DNA from: Aromatoleum toluclasticum ATCC 700605
GTDB taxonomy: Bacteria > Pseudomonadota > Gammaproteobacteria > Burkholderiales > Rhodocyclaceae
NCBI RefSeq assembly: GCF_000378245.1
Contig: NZ_KB899491.1
Coordinates: 186,001-250,000, forward strand
Direction: 5' to 3'
DNA: 64,000 bases
Made by a program: the position numbers and the translations under genes. This document shows positions 15,471 to 24,919 of the stretch, piece by piece. The notes beneath the pieces were generated by a model that did no database searches, was not told where the DNA came from, and saw only the letters and a program-made list of their open reading frames with translations. Position 1 is the first letter of the stretch. Each line of letters opens with the position of its first letter.

Positions 15471-18400
15471 TCAGGCTCTGTCCGGTTCCGGGGAGGCGAC
15501 GGTGGCGCCCGATTCCATCCCCCGCCGCAGCTCCCATTCCTTCACCAGCGCATAGATCGCCGGAATCACGCCCAGCGTGAGCACCGTCGATGACAGCATG
15601 CCGCCGACCATGGGCGCGGCGATGCGGCTCATGACTTCGCTGCCGGTGCCGCTGCCCCACATGATGGGCAGCAGGCCGGCGATGATGGCGACCACGGTCA
15701 TCATCTTGGGGCGGACGCGTTCGACGGCGCCTTCCATGATCGCGTGGTAGAGGTCGGCCGCATCGGGTAGCCGGCCCTCGGCCTGGCGCTGGGCTTTGAT
15801 CGTTTGCCACGACTGGTCGAGGTAGATCAGCATGACGACGCCGGTTTCGGCGGCGACGCCGGCCAGCGCGATGAAGCCGACGGCGACGGCGACGCTGATG
15901 TTGTAGCCGAGCCACCACATCAGCCAGATGCCGCCGACCAGCGCGAAGGGGACCGAGAGCATGACGATCAGGGTTTCGGTGAGGCGGCGGAAGTTGAAGT
16001 ACAGCAGCACGAAGATGATCGCGAGGGTGAGCGGGACGACGACGACGAGCTTTTCCTTGGCGCGCTCCATGTATTCGAACTGGCCGCTCCAGGTGGCGTA
16101 GTAGCCCGGCGGGAAGTCGACCTTTTCGGTGACGGCGCGGCGCGCGTCGGCGACGTAGGAGCCGATGTCGCGGTCGCGGATGTCGACGAACACGTAGGCG
16201 GTGAGGAGCGCGTTCTCGGTGCGGATGGCGGGCGCGCCCTTGGTGAGCGAGACCTTGGCGAGCTGTCCGAGCGGGAGGTTGCCGCCGGCGGGGAGCGGCA
16301 CGAAGACCTCGGCGGCGATGCGGCGCGGGTCGTCGCGCAGGTCGCGCGGGTAGCGCACGGCGACGGTGTAGCGTTCGAGGCCTTCGACGGTGGTCGTGAC
16401 CGGGTCGCCGCCGAGCGCGGTGGCGACGACCATCTGGAAGTCGTCGACGGTGATGCCGTAGCGTGCGAGCTGGGCGCGGTCGGGGGTGATGTCGAGGTAG
16501 AAGCCGCCGGTGACGCGCTCGGCGTAGGCGCTGGTTGTGCCAGGGACGTCGCGCACGGCTGCTTCGACTTCGCGCGCGAGGCGTTCGATGACGGTGAGGT
16601 CCTTGCCGAAGACTTTGACGCCGATCGGCGTGCGGATGCCGGTCGAGAGCATGTCGAGGCGGGCCTTGATCGGCATGGTCCAGGAGTTGGCGACGCCGGG
16701 GAACTTCAGTGCGGCGTCCATCTCGGCGATGAGCTTGTCGGTCGTCATGCCGGGGCGCCATTCGGCCTGCGGCTTGAGGTTGATGACGGTTTCGAACATT
16801 TCGAGCGGGGCGGGGTCGGTGGCGCTGCTGGCGCGACCGGCCTTGCCGTACACGGATTCGACTTCGGGGAAGGTCTTGATGATGCGGTCGGTAGTCTGCA
16901 GCAGTTCGCCGGCCTTGGTCACGGACATGCCGGGGAGCGAGGCGGGCATGTAGAAGAGGGTGCCCTCGTTGAGTGTGGGCATGAACTCCGAACCGATGCG
17001 GCTGGCGGGGAAAATGGTGATCGCCATCGAGATCGCCGCGGCGATCAGGGTGAGCCAGCGGTGGCGCATGACCCACGCGATGATCGGGCGGTAGAGCCAG
17101 ATCAGCACGCGATTCACCGGGTTCTTCGCCTCGGGCATGATGCGGCCGCGGATGAAGAGCATCATCAGCACCGGCACAAGCGTCACCGACAGCAGCGCGG
17201 CGCCCGCCATCGCGAAGGTCTTGGTGAAGGCGAGCGGCGAGAACATGCGGCCTTCCTGGCCTTCGAGCGTGAACACCGGCAGGAAGGACACCGTGATGAT
17301 CAGCAGCGAGAAGAACAGCGCCGGGCCGACTTCCTTGCATGCGCGGATCATCGTCTCGGCGCGTTCCGCCGTGCCCGCGTCGTGGGGGAGGCGTTCGAGG
17401 CGCTTGTGGGCGTTCTCGATCATCACGATGGCGGCGTCGACCATCGCACCGATGGCGATCGCGATGCCGCCCAGGCTCATGATGTTGGAGCCGAGGCCGA
17501 GCGCGCGCATCGCGATGAAGGCGATGAGGATGCCGATCGGCAGGGTAATGATCGCGACCAGCGCGCTGCGCACGTGCATCAGGAATACGATGCAGACGAC
17601 GGCGACGATGAGGCTTTCCTCGAGCAGCGTCCCCTTGAGGTTGGTGATCGCGCGCTCGATCAGCGCCGAGCGGTCGTAGACCGGGACAATGGAGGTGCCT
17701 TCGGGAAGCCCCGCGGAGATCTCGCTGATCTTGGCCTTGACGTTGGCGATCACGTCTAGCGCGTTCTGGCCGAAGCGCGCCATGACGATGCCGGACGCGA
17801 CTTCGCCTTCGCCGTTGAGCTCCGCGATGCCCCGCCGCTCGGCGGGGACCATCTCGACGCGCGCGATGTCGCGCACCAGCACGGGCGTGCCGCCTTCGCT
17901 CTTGAGCACAAGGTTGCCGATATCCTCGGTGTTCCTGAGGTAACCGCGGCCGCGCACCATGTACTCGGTTTCGGCCAGTTCGACGACGCGCCCGCCGACG
18001 TCGCGGTTGGAGGCGCGGATCACCTGGGAGACGCGGTCGAGCGGGATGCCGTAGGTGGCGAGCCGGTGCGGGTCGACGGTGACCTGGTATTCCCTGACGA
18101 AGCCGCCGAGGCTCGCGACTTCGGCGACGCCGTGCGCCTTGGTGAGCTGGTAGCGCACGTACCAGTCCTGCAGGCTGCGCAGTTCGGCGAGCGAGCGGTC
18201 CTTGCCGGTGAGGGCGTATTGGTACACCCAGCCGACGCCGGTCGCGTCGGGGCCGATCTGCGGGGCGACGCCGGCGGGCATGCGGCCGGCGGCCGAGGAC
18301 AGGTATTCGAGCACGCGCGAGCGCGCCCAGTAGATGTCGGTGCCGTCCTCGAAGATTACGTACACATAGGACGCGCCGAACATCGAGAAGCCGCGCACGA

Positions 18401-18641
18401 CCTTGGCCTTGGGCACGGCCAGCAGCGCGGTGGTGAGCGGGTAGGTGACCTGGTCCTCGACGACCTGCGGCGCCTGGCCGGGGTAGTCGGCGTAGACGAT
18501 CACCTGCACGTCGGAGAGGTCGGGCAGGGCGTCGACGGGTGTTTTTTTCAGCGCATAGATGCCGGCGGCGCTGACGAACAGCGTCGCCAGCAGGACGAGG
18601 AAGACGTTGCGCGCGGACCAGTCGATGAGGCGGTTGAGCAT
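15471..18641 (-). CDS. cusA: CusA-type heavy-metal RND efflux permease (Cu(I)/Ag(I))
   Basis: The inner-membrane proton-driven pump is 1056 residues, the normal length. It begins MLNRLIDWSARNVFLVLLAT with the first helix, followed by DLSDVQVIVYADYPGQAPQV and the large porter domains. The block with GTLFYMPASLPGMSVTKAGE and the methionine-containing ATDPAPLEMFETVINLKPQ segment is that of the copper/silver branch rather than the Czc branch. Helix 4 carries AIVMIENAHKRLE. The gene sits ten bases after cusB and is the last gene of the cus operon. The roughly 130 bp after its stop show no clear terminator. Confidence 0.94.
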   Translation of the reverse strand: MLNRLIDWSARNVFLVLLATLFVSAAGIYALKKTPVDALPDLSDVQVIVYADYPGQAPQVVEDQVTYPLTTALLAVPKAKVVRGFSMFGASYVYVIFEDGTDIYWARSRVLEYLSSAAGRMPAGVAPQIGPDATGVGWVYQYALTGKDRSLAELRSLQDWYVRYQLTKAHGVAEVASLGGFVREYQVTVDPHRLATYGIPLDRVSQVIRASNRDVGGRVVELAETEYMVRGRGYLRNTEDIGNLVLKSEGGTPVLVRDIARVEMVPAERRGIAELNGEGEVASGIVMARFGQNALDVIANVKAKISEISAGLPEGTSIVPVYDRSALIERAITNLKGTLLEESLIVAVVCIVFLMHVRSALVAIITLPIGILIAFIAMRALGLGSNIMSLGGIAIAIGAMVDAAIVMIENAHKRLERLPHDAGTAERAETMIRACKEVGPALFFSLLIITVSFLPVFTLEGQEGRMFSPLAFTKTFAMAGAALLSVTLVPVLMMLFIRGRIMPEAKNPVNRVLIWLYRPIIAWVMRHRWLTLIAAAISMAITIFPASRIGSEFMPTLNEGTLFYMPASLPGMSVTKAGELLQTTDRIIKTFPEVESVYGKAGRASSATDPAPLEMFETVINLKPQAEWRPGMTTDKLIAEMDAALKFPGVANSWTMPIKARLDMLSTGIRTPIGVKVFGKDLTVIERLAREVEAAVRDVPGTTSAYAERVTGGFYLDITPDRAQLARYGITVDDFQMVVATALGGDPVTTTVEGLERYTVAVRYPRDLRDDPRRIAAEVFVPLPAGGNLPLGQLAKVSLTKGAPAIRTENALLTAYVFVDIRDRDIGSYVADARRAVTEKVDFPPGYYATWSGQFEYMERAKEKLVVVVPLTLAIIFVLLYFNFRRLTETLIVMLSVPFALVGGIWLMWWLGYNISVAVAVGFIALAGVAAETGVVMLIYLDQSWQTIKAQRQAEGRLPDAADLYHAIMEGAVERVRPKMMTVVAIIAGLLPIMWGSGTGSEVMSRIAAPMVGGMLSSTVLTLGVIPAIYALVKEWELRRGMESGATVASPEPDRA

Positions 18642-18651
18642 TCTGGACCCC

Positions 18652-20202
18652 TCAGTGTCCCTTGTGGCCGGCGGATGCCGGTGCGGCGGCTTCGACGCGC
18701 GTGATCGCGAATTCGCCCGGCACATGCTGTTCGAACTCGAAGCGGATCGCGCTGCCCGGGGCGATGCCCTTGACGACCTCGGGCGAGGCCAGGTTGAAGT
18801 CCATCGTCATCGGCGGCCACTTCAGCGCGGGGATCTCGCCGTGGGTGATGCTGACGGTGCCGGCCGAGGTGTCGATCGCGTCGAGCGTGCCTTCGGCGGA
18901 GTAGTGTTGCGTCGCGGCGGTGCCGCTGTCCTTGCTCGCGGTGAAGGTCGCGAGTGCAGCGCGCAGGTTGCTTTCGGCGTCGATGAGGAAGTTCGCCGAG
19001 ACGACGACGGAATCGCCCGCCGCGACGCCTTCGAGGATTTCGACATGCTCGCTGCCGCGCCGGCCGACCTTGACGGGTCTGGGCGCGAAGCGGCCTTCGC
19101 CCTGCGCGACGAGCACGACCTGGCGCTCGCCGCTGTCGATCAGCGCGGACGTGGGCACGGTCAGCGCCGGGGCGGTGGTGCCGGTCGCGACTTCGGCATG
19201 CGCGAAGAGGCCGGGACGCAGCAGCCCGTCGGGGTTCGCCAGTTCGAGGCGGATGGGCGTGGTGCGCGTCGCGGCGTCCAGCGTCGGGTAGAGATAGGCG
19301 ACTTTCGCGGTGAAGCTGCGTCCCGGGAAGGCGTCGAGCGTGACCGTCGCAGGCTGGCCGGCCTTCACGCGCGGGAGGTCGCGTTCATATACGTCGGCGA
19401 GCACCCAGACGGTGGAGAGGTCGGCGATGCGGTAGAGCGCATCGCCGGGCATGAAGCGCATGCCTTCGACGGCCTTCTTCTCCAGCACGACGCCGTTCGC
19501 GGGCGAGGTGAAGGTGAGGCGTCCACCGGCAGCCTTCGCGCCTTCGGGCAGCTTCATCTGCCAGTTCGACACGCGCGCGCGCGTCGCGTCGGCGAGGCGC
19601 TTTGCGGAGTCCGCGGCGGCGGGGTCGTTCGCGGCGTCGTGCTGCAGGCGTTCGGCGATCTGCAGTTCGGAGCCGGCGGAGAGGAGTTCCGGGCTATACA
19701 CCGAGAACAGCGCCTGGCCGCGGCGCACCGGGTCGCCGCTGGCGTTGACGTGCAGGCGCTCGATCCAGCCTTCGAAGCGCGGCGCGACGTCGACGGTCGT
19801 GCGTTCGTTGATCGCGACGCGGCCCACGACACGCACCGGTTCGCCGAGCGTGCGCAGCTCGGCGACGGCCGTGCGCACCCCCAGCGTCTGCAGGCGCGAG
19901 GGGCTGACGGTGACGGCGCCGCTGTCGTCCGCGCCGGCGTCCTCGCCTTCGTACACCGGGATGTAGTCCATGCCCATCGAGTCCTTCTTCGGCACCGGCG
20001 AGGTGTCGGGCAGGCCCATCGGGTTGCGGTAGTAGAGGATCTTCTTCGCTCCCGGGGCGGTGGCCGCGGGGTTCGAGTCGGAGGATGCGGTGGGCGCGAT
20101 GGGGGCGGCGTGGTCCGCGTTGCGGGTGCCGGCGAAGTAGCCGGCGGCGAGCGCGACGGCGACTGCGAGCGTGGTGAGGGTGAGTCGTGCGGCGGGTGTC
20201 AC
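18652..20202 (-). CDS. cusB: CusB membrane fusion protein with an N-terminal heavy-metal-binding domain and a C-terminal fused CusF domain
   Basis: The protein is 516 residues. After an N-terminal membrane anchor (about 5-25) comes a short metal-binding domain (YYRNPMGLPDTSPVPKKD, then SMGMDYIPVY, about 56-84). The lipoyl/barrel-sandwich and beta-barrel core of periplasmic adaptors follows. From about residue 420 an extra domain carries THGEIPALKWPPMTMDF, a full CusF copper site with His, Trp and two Met. E. coli CusB lacks this fused chaperone. The start is a GTG overlapping the cusC stop (GTGA). Confidence 0.92.
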   Translation of the reverse strand: MTPAARLTLTTLAVAVALAAGYFAGTRNADHAAPIAPTASSDSNPAATAPGAKKILYYRNPMGLPDTSPVPKKDSMGMDYIPVYEGEDAGADDSGAVTVSPSRLQTLGVRTAVAELRTLGEPVRVVGRVAINERTTVDVAPRFEGWIERLHVNASGDPVRRGQALFSVYSPELLSAGSELQIAERLQHDAANDPAAADSAKRLADATRARVSNWQMKLPEGAKAAGGRLTFTSPANGVVLEKKAVEGMRFMPGDALYRIADLSTVWVLADVYERDLPRVKAGQPATVTLDAFPGRSFTAKVAYLYPTLDAATRTTPIRLELANPDGLLRPGLFAHAEVATGTTAPALTVPTSALIDSGERQVVLVAQGEGRFAPRPVKVGRRGSEHVEILEGVAAGDSVVVSANFLIDAESNLRAALATFTASKDSGTAATQHYSAEGTLDAIDTSAGTVSITHGEIPALKWPPMTMDFNLASPEVVKGIAPGSAIRFEFEQHVPGEFAITRVEAAAPASAGHKGH

Positions 20203-21554
20203 AGGGCGTCTCCGACCAGTTTCTCGATTTCGAACAGGGCCGTGCGGGCTTCGGTATCGGCCTGCAGCAGGCTGCTGCGGGTGTCGACGAGCTGGCGCTC
20301 GGCTTCGAGCACGGCGTCGAAGTCGACGCGGCCGGTCTCGAAGGCCGCGCGGGTGGTGTCGCGCGTGGCCTGCGCCTGCGGCAGCAGCGTGCCGCGGATC
20401 AGGCGCCGGGTTTCCTGCGCGCTGGTGAACATCGACCAGGCGGTGCCGAGTTCGCCGTCCAGGCGCGAGGCGGTTGCCTCGCGGCGGGCGTCGGCGGCGG
20501 TGAGCATCTGTGCCGCCTCGCGCTCGCGCGCACGGCGTGCCGATTGCTGCAGCGGGATCATGACCTCGAACATCACGTCCCAGGACTGATCCTCGCCGCG
20601 CGGGCGGTTGTTGGTCAGGCCGACCGAGTAGTCCGGGTAGCGGTCGGCGAAGGTGCGTTCGCGTTCGAGCTGCGCGGCTTCGATGCCGCGCTCGTCCGCC
20701 ATGATCGCGGGGTTGGCCGCGCGGGCGCGGGCGATCAGCGCGGGAAGATCAAGCGCCGAGGGCAGCGCGGGGGGCTCCGCCGGCGCGGCGAGCGGCGCGT
20801 CGGGCGAGCGTGCGAGGATGCCGTTGAGGGCGGCAGCCGCGCTGCGCCGGCGCTGCTCGATGCCGACCTGCGCGATGCGCTGGGTGGTGATCTCGCGCTG
20901 GGCGCGCAGCACCGCCTGCTGCGGGACGAGGCCCTGGCGGTAGCGCGCGAGGGTCGCTTCCTCGAGTCCGCCGAGGAGCGCGAGGGATTCGCGTGCGAGC
21001 GCGGCTTCGCGGTCGGCGGCGTAGTAGCGCAGCCACGCGTTCTTGACCGCCGCGGCGAGATCGAGCCAGGCCGCGTCCAGCCCGGCGGCGGCCTGATCGG
21101 CCTTGGCGGTCGCGGTGCGCGTCTGCAGGTCGCGCTTGCCCCAGCCGGGGAGCGCCTGGATGATGCGGTAGCGGGTCTCGCCGACGCGCCCCGGGACGAG
21201 CGTCGTGCCGCCGCCGCGCATCTGGTTGGTGAAGTCCATCAGCTCGACTTGGACGTTCGGGTCGGGCAGGGCGCCGGCCGAGTCCGTGCGTTCGCGCGCG
21301 GCCGCGGTTTCGGCGCGCTGGGCGGCGAAGCCGTGGTTGCTGGCGCGGGCGTGTTCGAGCAGGCCGGCGATGTCTGCGCCGAGGGCGGGCGAAGCGGGCA
21401 GGGAGGCGGCCGCGGGCGTTGCGACGGGAAAACTCGGGGGCAGCGAGCCGGGGTCGTCCTGTGCGTGGGCGGCGGCGCCTGAAAAGGTGAGCGCCGCAAT
21501 GAGGACGGTGGCGCACAGGTGCCGCGGTCCGGTCCTCGTCAGGGACGAAGTCAT
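20199..21554 (-). CDS. cusC: CusC-like outer-membrane factor (TolC family)
   Basis: This 451-residue protein has a cleavable signal peptide ending in SGAAAHAQ and no lipobox, unlike E. coli CusC. The two TolC-type helical hairpin repeats follow: the first around GFAAQRAETAAARERTDSAG, the second around IEAAQLERERTFADRYPDYS. It ends ...LFEIEKLVGDAL. It should form the outer-membrane exit duct for the CusBA pump. The ATG at 21554 is chosen because the open frame upstream lacks a signal sequence. It overlaps cusB by four bases; about 100 bp separate it from cusF. Confidence 0.88.
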   Translation of the reverse strand: MTSSLTRTGPRHLCATVLIAALTFSGAAAHAQDDPGSLPPSFPVATPAAASLPASPALGADIAGLLEHARASNHGFAAQRAETAAARERTDSAGALPDPNVQVELMDFTNQMRGGGTTLVPGRVGETRYRIIQALPGWGKRDLQTRTATAKADQAAAGLDAAWLDLAAAVKNAWLRYYAADREAALARESLALLGGLEEATLARYRQGLVPQQAVLRAQREITTQRIAQVGIEQRRRSAAAALNGILARSPDAPLAAPAEPPALPSALDLPALIARARAANPAIMADERGIEAAQLERERTFADRYPDYSVGLTNNRPRGEDQSWDVMFEVMIPLQQSARRAREREAAQMLTAADARREATASRLDGELGTAWSMFTSAQETRRLIRGTLLPQAQATRDTTRAAFETGRVDFDAVLEAERQLVDTRSSLLQADTEARTALFEIEKLVGDAL

Positions 21555-21658
21555 CGTCTGGACTCTGCTAAAAGGTTGTTGTTTTTGCCAGCATCGGTTC
21601 GCGTGAAAGCTGGGGACAGCTGGCGGCCTCGCGAACGCCTTGTCCGCGAGGCCGGGGT

Positions 21659-22009
21659 TCACTTCAGTACTTCCAGCTGCTTGACGCTGAACGCGCCGTC
21701 GACACGTTCGGCGACGAAGCGGATCTTGTCGCCCGCCTTGACCTGGTCCAGCATCGCCGCGTCGCCCGCACGGAAGGCCATCGTCATTCCGGGCATGCCC
21801 AGGTTTTCGAGCGGGCCGTGGGCGATGGTGATCTTGCCGGCGGCCTTGTCGACCTTGCGCACCGTGCCTTCGGTCGGCGCCACCGGTTTCGCCGATGCGT
21901 CGGCCATCATGTGCGCGCCGTGGCTGCCGTGCGCATCGTGAGTGTTCTGCGCGAATGCCGCCGGGGCGCTCAGGCAGGCGGCAGCGATCAGGAGGAGTTT
22001 GATTTTCAT
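21659..22009 (-). CDS. cusF: Periplasmic copper-binding chaperone CusF
   Basis: The protein is 116 residues with a signal peptide ending in APAAFAQ and a His-rich linker (THDAHGSHGAHMM). The small beta-barrel carries H64, M75 and M77 of the copper site (IAHGPLENLGMPGMTMAF). The tryptophan that caps Cu(I) in E. coli CusF is replaced by Met (M72), whereas the CusF domain fused to CusB in the same operon keeps Trp. Two non-identical CusF sites therefore act in one system. It sits between the cupredoxin gene and cusC. Confidence 0.92.
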   Translation of the reverse strand: MKIKLLLIAAACLSAPAAFAQNTHDAHGSHGAHMMADASAKPVAPTEGTVRKVDKAAGKITIAHGPLENLGMPGMTMAFRAGDAAMLDQVKAGDKIRFVAERVDGAFSVKQLEVLK

Positions 22010-22046
22010 GATGTCGGTCTCGTGAGGGGTTCGTGGGGCGGGAGCG

Positions 22047-22601
22047 TCAGCCGGCTTTGGCGTGGTTCTTCGCGCGTTGGGCGCGGGCGGCGGGCTTGAC
22101 GTCGATCGTGCCGACCATGCCGGCGTCGAAGTGGCCCGCGATCAGGCAGGCGAACTCGAACGGACCGGGGCGGTTGAAGGTCCATACGATCTCGACCGTG
22201 CCGCCGGGCGGCACATGCGCCATCCAGGGGGCGTCGTGCTCCATGTCGGGAAACTTCTTCATCAGTTCGGCGTGTTCGACCAGGGTCTTGCGCGTGCCGA
22301 GCACCAGTTCGTGCAGCGTCGTGCCGTCGTTGCGTGCGACCAGGCGTACCGTTTCGCCTTCGCGCACTTCGATGCGTTCGGGTGTGAAGCGCATGCGGTC
22401 GTCCATGCGGATCGTGATCGTGCGCACGGCCTCGCGGCGCAGGCCGGCCACACCCCAGTCCTGCTGCTCGCGCATGACGGAGTCGTCGATCTTCGCCTCG
22501 TGCGTGGCGGTTCCATGGGCGCTGGCGACGAGCGGGAGCGTGGCGGCCGCGGCGGCGAGCAGCAGTCCGTTCATGCGTGCGGAAAAGCGGAAGGTCGGCA
22601 T
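22047..22601 (-). CDS. Exported cupredoxin (type 1 copper protein)
   Basis: This 184-residue periplasmic protein has a signal peptide (about 1-28) and a plastocyanin-like fold. The copper ligands H97 (TTLHELVLG), C152, H157 and M162 (FACLIAGHFDAGM) are all present. An insert between the first His and the Cys contains DMEHDAPWMAH, an additional Met/His-rich possible metal site. The C-terminus is basic. It is the first gene of the cus operon, directly behind the divergent operator, so it is probably copper-inducible. Related proteins act in periplasmic copper handling. Confidence 0.87.
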   Translation of the reverse strand: MPTFRFSARMNGLLLAAAAATLPLVASAHGTATHEAKIDDSVMREQQDWGVAGLRREAVRTITIRMDDRMRFTPERIEVREGETVRLVARNDGTTLHELVLGTRKTLVEHAELMKKFPDMEHDAPWMAHVPPGGTVEIVWTFNRPGPFEFACLIAGHFDAGMVGTIDVKPAARAQRAKNHAKAG

Positions 22602-22669
22602 GCCGGGTCCTGGGATGATGTGCTTGTCGAGATGATGGGGAGGCGTCGGCGACGCGAGGCTGACGCGAA

Positions 22670-22687
22670 GATTACATCTTTGTAATC
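22670..22687. promoter_or_regulatory. Inverted-repeat operator between the cus operon and cusRS
   Basis: GATTACA and TGTAATC form a perfect 7-bp inverted repeat with a 4-base spacer (TCTT). It lies in the 150-bp divergent promoter region, 68 bp before the cupredoxin start and 65 bp before the cusR start. The half-sites resemble the TTACA/TGTAA boxes of CopR/CusR/CzcR-type metal response regulators. Regulation of both directions by CusR is inferred. Confidence 0.8.
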
Positions 22688-22752
22688 ATGAGCGCGGGTC
22701 CGGGGCGGGGGGGCACAATGCGCCGCAAGAGCAGGAACCGAGGGACGCGCAA

Positions 22753-23424
22753 GTGAAGATCCTGATTGTCGAGGACGAAATCAAGACGGGCGACTACCTC
22801 CGCCAGGGGCTGGTCGAGGCGGGCTTCGTCGTCGACCTCGCGCGCGACGGGATGGACGGGCTGCACCTCGCGCTGACCGGCGATTACGATCTAGTCATTC
22901 TCGACGTGATGCTGCCCGGCCTCGACGGCTGGAGCGTGCTGCAGACGGTGCGCCGCGCGGGGCGCGAGATGCCGGTGCTGTTCCTGACCGCGCGCGACCA
23001 AGTCGAGGACCGCGTGCGCGGACTGGAGCTGGGGGCGGACGACTACCTCGTGAAGCCCTTCGCGTTTTCCGAGCTGCTGGCGCGCGTGCGCACGCTGCTC
23101 AGGCGGGGCAAGACCAAGGAGCCGGAGCTGCTGCGCGCGGCGGACCTGGAACTCGACCTGCTGCGCCGGCGGGTGACGCGGGCGGGCCAGCGCATCGACC
23201 TGACCGCCAAGGAGTTCGGCCTGCTGGAGTTGCTGCTGCGCCGGCAGGGGGAAGTGCTGCCGCGTTCGCTGATCGCCTCGCAGGTATGGGACATGAACTT
23301 CGACAGCGACACCAACGTGATCGAGGTCGCGGTGCGCCGCCTGCGCGCCAAGGTCGATGACCCGTTCGAGCCCAAGCTGATCCGCACCGTGCGCGGCATG
23401 GGCTACGTCCTCGAGGCACCGTGA
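22753..23424 (+). CDS. cusR: OmpR-family heavy-metal response regulator
   Basis: The protein is 223 residues. The receiver domain has acidic residues in [12 protein letters not shown], phosphoacceptor D51 in [15 protein letters not shown] and the conserved Lys in [10 protein letters not shown]. The C-terminal winged helix has [13 protein letters not shown] and [16 protein letters not shown]. These features place it with CusR/CopR/CzcR. A GTG start at 22753 is used (MKILIVEDE). It overlaps the kinase gene by one base (TGATG). It is divergent from the copper operon across the 22670-22687 operator. Confidence 0.92.
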   Translation: MKILIVEDEIKTGDYLRQGLVEAGFVVDLARDGMDGLHLALTGDYDLVILDVMLPGLDGWSVLQTVRRAGREMPVLFLTARDQVEDRVRGLELGADDYLVKPFAFSELLARVRTLLRRGKTKEPELLRAADLELDLLRRRVTRAGQRIDLTAKEFGLLELLLRRQGEVLPRSLIASQVWDMNFDSDTNVIEVAVRRLRAKVDDPFEPKLIRTVRGMGYVLEAP

Positions 23425-24905
23425 TGCAGAGGTTTTCGCTCACCTTGCGCCTGACGCTGCTGTTCGGCGGGCTTTTCGCCGCGGTGCTGCTGGGCCTGGG
23501 CATCTATATCTCGGCGACGGTCGAGCGTCATTTCGAGGAAGGCGATCTCGTCGAACTGCACGGCAAGCTCGAACTGGCGCGTTCGGTGCTCGCGCAGGTG
23601 GGCGAGGAGGGCGATTTCGCGAACGTCGCGCAGCAGCTCGACAGCGCGTTGGTGGGGCACCACAGCCTGGCGATCGCGGTGCTGAGGGACGAGGGGCGCG
23701 GCGAGATCCTGTTCGCGTCGTCGGGGGCGGATTTCCCTGTGCAGGCGGTGCGGGTCGATCCCGGTTCCGATGCGACCGCCTTTCCGCCAGCCCACACCTG
23801 GGAGCAGGGCGGGCACATCTACCGCGGTGTGGTGGCGAGCGCGCCCACGGGCATTGCCGGGGCCCCGGCGGCCCGCGTCGTGGTGTCGATGGACATCGAG
23901 CATCACCGCGCCTTCATGCGCGACTTCGAGCGTTCGCTGTGGTTCGCGGTGGCGCTTGCGATCGTGGCGACGGGCCTGCTCGGTGCGGTCGCCGCTCGCG
24001 GTGGGCTCGCGCCGCTGCGCAAGATGGCCGAGGTCGCGCGCGGCGTGTCGGCGCAGCGCCTCACCGCGCGCATCGATACGCGCAGGCTGCCGGTCGAGCT
24101 CGAATCGCTGGCGGGCGAACTGAACGCGATGATGGTGCGCCTGGAAGACGGTTTCCGGCGCCTGAGCGAATTCTCGTCGGACATCGCGCACGAACTACGT
24201 ACGCCGGTGAGCAACCTCATGACGCAGACCGAGGTCGCGCTCGGACGCGCACGCGGTGCGGACGAGTATCGCGAGATCCTGCAGTCGAACCTGGAGGAGT
24301 ACGAGCGGCTCGCTCGCATGATCGCCGACATGCTCTTCCTCGCGCAGGCGGACAACGGCCTGCTGCCGCGGCCGGCCGAGACGCTGTCGCTCGCCGGGGA
24401 GGCGGGGGCTCTGGCCGAGTTCTACGAGGCGCTGGCGGAGGAGAAGGGGCTGCGGATCGAGGTCGGCGGCGATGCGCGCGTGCAGGGCGACCGGCTGATG
24501 CTGCGGCGCGCGGTGTCGAACCTGCTGTCGAACGCGCTGCGTCATGCGGCACCGGGCGGTGTCGTGCGCATCGCAATCGACACGGCAGGGGACGAGGCGC
24601 GGCTCGCGGTCGGCAACCCCGGCGAGACCATCCCGCCCGAGCACCTCTCGCGCATCTTCGACCGTTTCCACCGCGTCGACCCGTCGCGCACCCGTCAGGG
24701 CGATGGTGCGGGGCTGGGGCTGGCGATCACGCGCTCGATCGCCGAAGCGCATGGTGGCCGCGTCGTAGTCGAATCGGTCGGCGGCCTCACCACCTTCACG
24801 CTGTATCTGCCGCTCGCGTCCGCCGATGCGCGCATGGCGGCAAGCGGGCCGGGCGGGACGGAACCTCCGTCTTCCGCAAGCGGCCAAACGTCGGTAACCG
24901 TCTGA
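23424..24905 (+). CDS. cusS: Heavy-metal sensor histidine kinase
   Basis: This 493-residue membrane kinase has two helices (about 9-30 and 170-190) flanking a periplasmic sensor of about 140 residues. A HAMP segment (LRKMAEVARGVSAQRLTARI) leads to the HisKA domain with the H-box DIAHELRTPVSN, and then to an ATPase domain with G-box DGAGLGLAITRSIAEAHGG. This arrangement is that of CusS/CopS kinases, which sense periplasmic Cu/Ag. The ATG at 23424 is preferred over a GTG one codon earlier because it directly overlaps the cusR stop. Confidence 0.92.
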   Translation: MQRFSLTLRLTLLFGGLFAAVLLGLGIYISATVERHFEEGDLVELHGKLELARSVLAQVGEEGDFANVAQQLDSALVGHHSLAIAVLRDEGRGEILFASSGADFPVQAVRVDPGSDATAFPPAHTWEQGGHIYRGVVASAPTGIAGAPAARVVVSMDIEHHRAFMRDFERSLWFAVALAIVATGLLGAVAARGGLAPLRKMAEVARGVSAQRLTARIDTRRLPVELESLAGELNAMMVRLEDGFRRLSEFSSDIAHELRTPVSNLMTQTEVALGRARGADEYREILQSNLEEYERLARMIADMLFLAQADNGLLPRPAETLSLAGEAGALAEFYEALAEEKGLRIEVGGDARVQGDRLMLRRAVSNLLSNALRHAAPGGVVRIAIDTAGDEARLAVGNPGETIPPEHLSRIFDRFHRVDPSRTRQGDGAGLGLAITRSIAEAHGGRVVVESVGGLTTFTLYLPLASADARMAASGPGGTEPPSSASGQTSVTV

Positions 24906-24919
24906 GTCAGAGGAAAACC

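Noticed and set aside
15804-17759. A 651-codon open frame opposite cusA
   Set aside because: The protein is a monotonous Asp/Glu/His/Gly/Arg mixture with no fold signature, while the minus strand encodes the full-length RND pump.
18559-20589. A 676-codon open frame opposite cusB
   Set aside because: No start context or motifs; cusB and the overlaps with its neighbours on the minus strand account for the region.
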